A stretch of DNA of 64,000 nucleotides from Cardiocondyla obscurior (taxonomy: Eukaryota > Arthropoda > Insecta > Hymenoptera > Formicidae): the NCBI RefSeq assembly GCF_019399895.1, contig NC_091872.1, positions 5,650,395-5,714,394 of the forward strand. The letters are read 5' to 3'. The position numbers and the translations under genes were made by a program. How positions within the stretch are numbered: the stretch's first letter is position 1; the number at the start of each line of letters is the position of its first letter. Under the pieces are notes generated by a model that saw only the letters and a list, made by a program, of their open reading frames with translations, searched no databases and had not been told where the DNA came from. Below are positions 62,895 through 64,000 of this stretch, piece after piece.

Positions 62895-62940
62895 GAATCC
62901 ATCATCAGCGGTGATGATGGATTCATAATGATGATGGATC
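62895..62940. repeat. Perfect hairpin with 13-bp arms plus partial third copy
   Basis: GAATCCATCATCA at 62895-62907 is the exact complement of TGATGATGGATTC at 62912-62924 around a GCGG loop. A further direct copy, ATGATGATGGATC, follows at 62928-62940. Confidence 0.9.
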
Positions 62941-64000
62941 ATAAATATGTTCCCATAGAACGAAATAGTCAATCAAGCCCGCCGCCGCGTGAAGAAAAGC
63001 CTCGATATTTCACGGACTGAAGTGGTTCTGCGTTGCGTAGAATCCAGCTCATGTATATTTATATAATATAAATTTTATTAGCGCTAAATTTTACTTCCGT
63101 GTATTCTAAAAATTGTATAAAAATCTCACGATTAATTAATTTCCTTTCTCCCCAAAATGTCATTCGATATGCGCAGAGAATATTATATTAAATCCGCCGT
63201 TATATTCATAAAGATACCAAGCATTTGAACATATTCCAACAGTTAGATGTAACAATAATGCACGTGCATAATATACGTAAATGTAATATGCTGGAAACCG
63301 AAAAGAACTAAATTAGCAATAATAATTGTTCAATTCATCCAGCACTAATGATTCTAAATTGCTCATTATAATAATAATAATAATAATAATGACCCATTAA
63401 TAATAATATCATTATGAAAATTGCATCATAATTAATGTGAGAAGTGCAACTTGTGAAAAGTGTCTCAATGCAACGTTTACGTTTCATCGAAAAACCGGCT
63501 AAAGTATCTCGTGTAGATAATTAAATGATAAATTTGCGGTAGAAAAAGTACGCAAGTAAATTAAAGAAGATGTCACATAATTGCGATATCTTAATGCAAA
63601 GTAAAATAAGTCAGGCGTCTATAAATTTATTACCTTTCACATTAAGGTCTCTATTAAAATTTCATGAATTTCCTTAGATAATCGTATGCATTGTTCAGTT
63701 GAATAAAAAGGGTATCGAGTTGAAAATAGCAGGATTCATACCTCGAAGCACGGTATGCGCGATGTGCAAAAGCACGCGCGGGACACAAGTAGCATTCGTT
63801 CCGTTTCGAGATTGCGGCATTCCGAAAGGAAGTCGACAAAACCATGTGAGCACGGTTGTAACGCGACGGACGAGATTTGAAACAGAAACGGTGGCATCGA
63901 CAGTCAAATATCTCGGAAACTCCGAGGTTCCCGCACCTTTTCCGAGCCCTTTATACTCCCAAGCCGCCACATTACGCTTTCCTCCCGTCTATAGTCCCTT
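62941..64000. other. AT-rich noncoding end of window
   Basis: AT-rich from 63050 to about 63700, then more balanced. A 91-codon minus-strand frame at 63695-63970 has no recognised domain and begins with a non-ATG codon. No gene end or start is evident at the window edge. Confidence 0.5.
63368..63390. repeat. (ATA)7 microsatellite
   Basis: Seven ATA triplets plus AT, followed by a related TAATAATAAT after a short break. Confidence 0.95.

Overview
This window looks like one stretch of an arthropod nuclear chromosome, most likely an insect and by overall texture a hymenopteran such as an ant. That is a judgement from sequence texture, not a database match. Base composition is mixed and slightly AT-rich. 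CpG and CGCG words are common, so there is no vertebrate-style CpG depletion. Long A/T homopolymers, (TA)n and (ATA)n microsatellites, and small non-autonomous DNA transposon remnants are scattered through it. There are no bacterial operons, no ribosome-binding-site pattern and no dense coding.

I find no gene I can name. Nothing I can read on either strand shows a recognisable protein domain. The open frames are short, mostly lack an ATG at their start, and many are made of low-complexity sequence. The longest (minus strand, 7162-7749) has some coding character but no ATG at its head and no recognised family. A GC-rich block around 8200-9190 could hold a first exon or promoter. The window is best read as a gene desert or the inside of a very large intron. 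Several blocks rich in TAATTA and ATTGCG words resemble insect developmental enhancers (about 3.2-3.5, 12.5-12.74, 32.64-33.0, 45.7-46.1, 53.0-53.2 and 58.4-58.8 kb), but conservation cannot be tested here.

The best-supported structure is a pair of copies of one foldback transposon family. One is a 162-bp element at 41903-42064 with perfect 71-bp arms. The other is a 65-bp internally deleted copy at 27764-27828. Their 9-bp flanks do not match within each locus but match between loci in exchanged, inverted form. If the 14 kb between the copies is turned around on paper, both elements become flanked by perfect 9-bp target-site duplications (CAGCGGCCA and GGCGGAATC). This is the footprint expected from an inversion by recombination between the two copies, or from a flipped assembly block.

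Other structure includes: a diverged tandem array with units of about 150 bp at 19.5-20.6 kb; a pair of inverted copies of about 66-72 bp 5.3 kb apart (53026-53091 and 58376-58447), one of which carries a hairpin; two piggyBac-like TTAA termini at 41422 and 43568; several perfect or near-perfect hairpins; and a perfect 14-bp tandem duplication inside an enhancer-like block. Layout: 1-19 kb is unique sequence with AT-rich patches and homopolymers; 19-20.6 kb holds the microsatellite and tandem array; 27.8-42.1 kb is the candidate inverted segment; 41.2-43.8 kb is a cluster of transposon remnants; 43.8-64 kb is mostly unique sequence with the inverted pair and hairpins.
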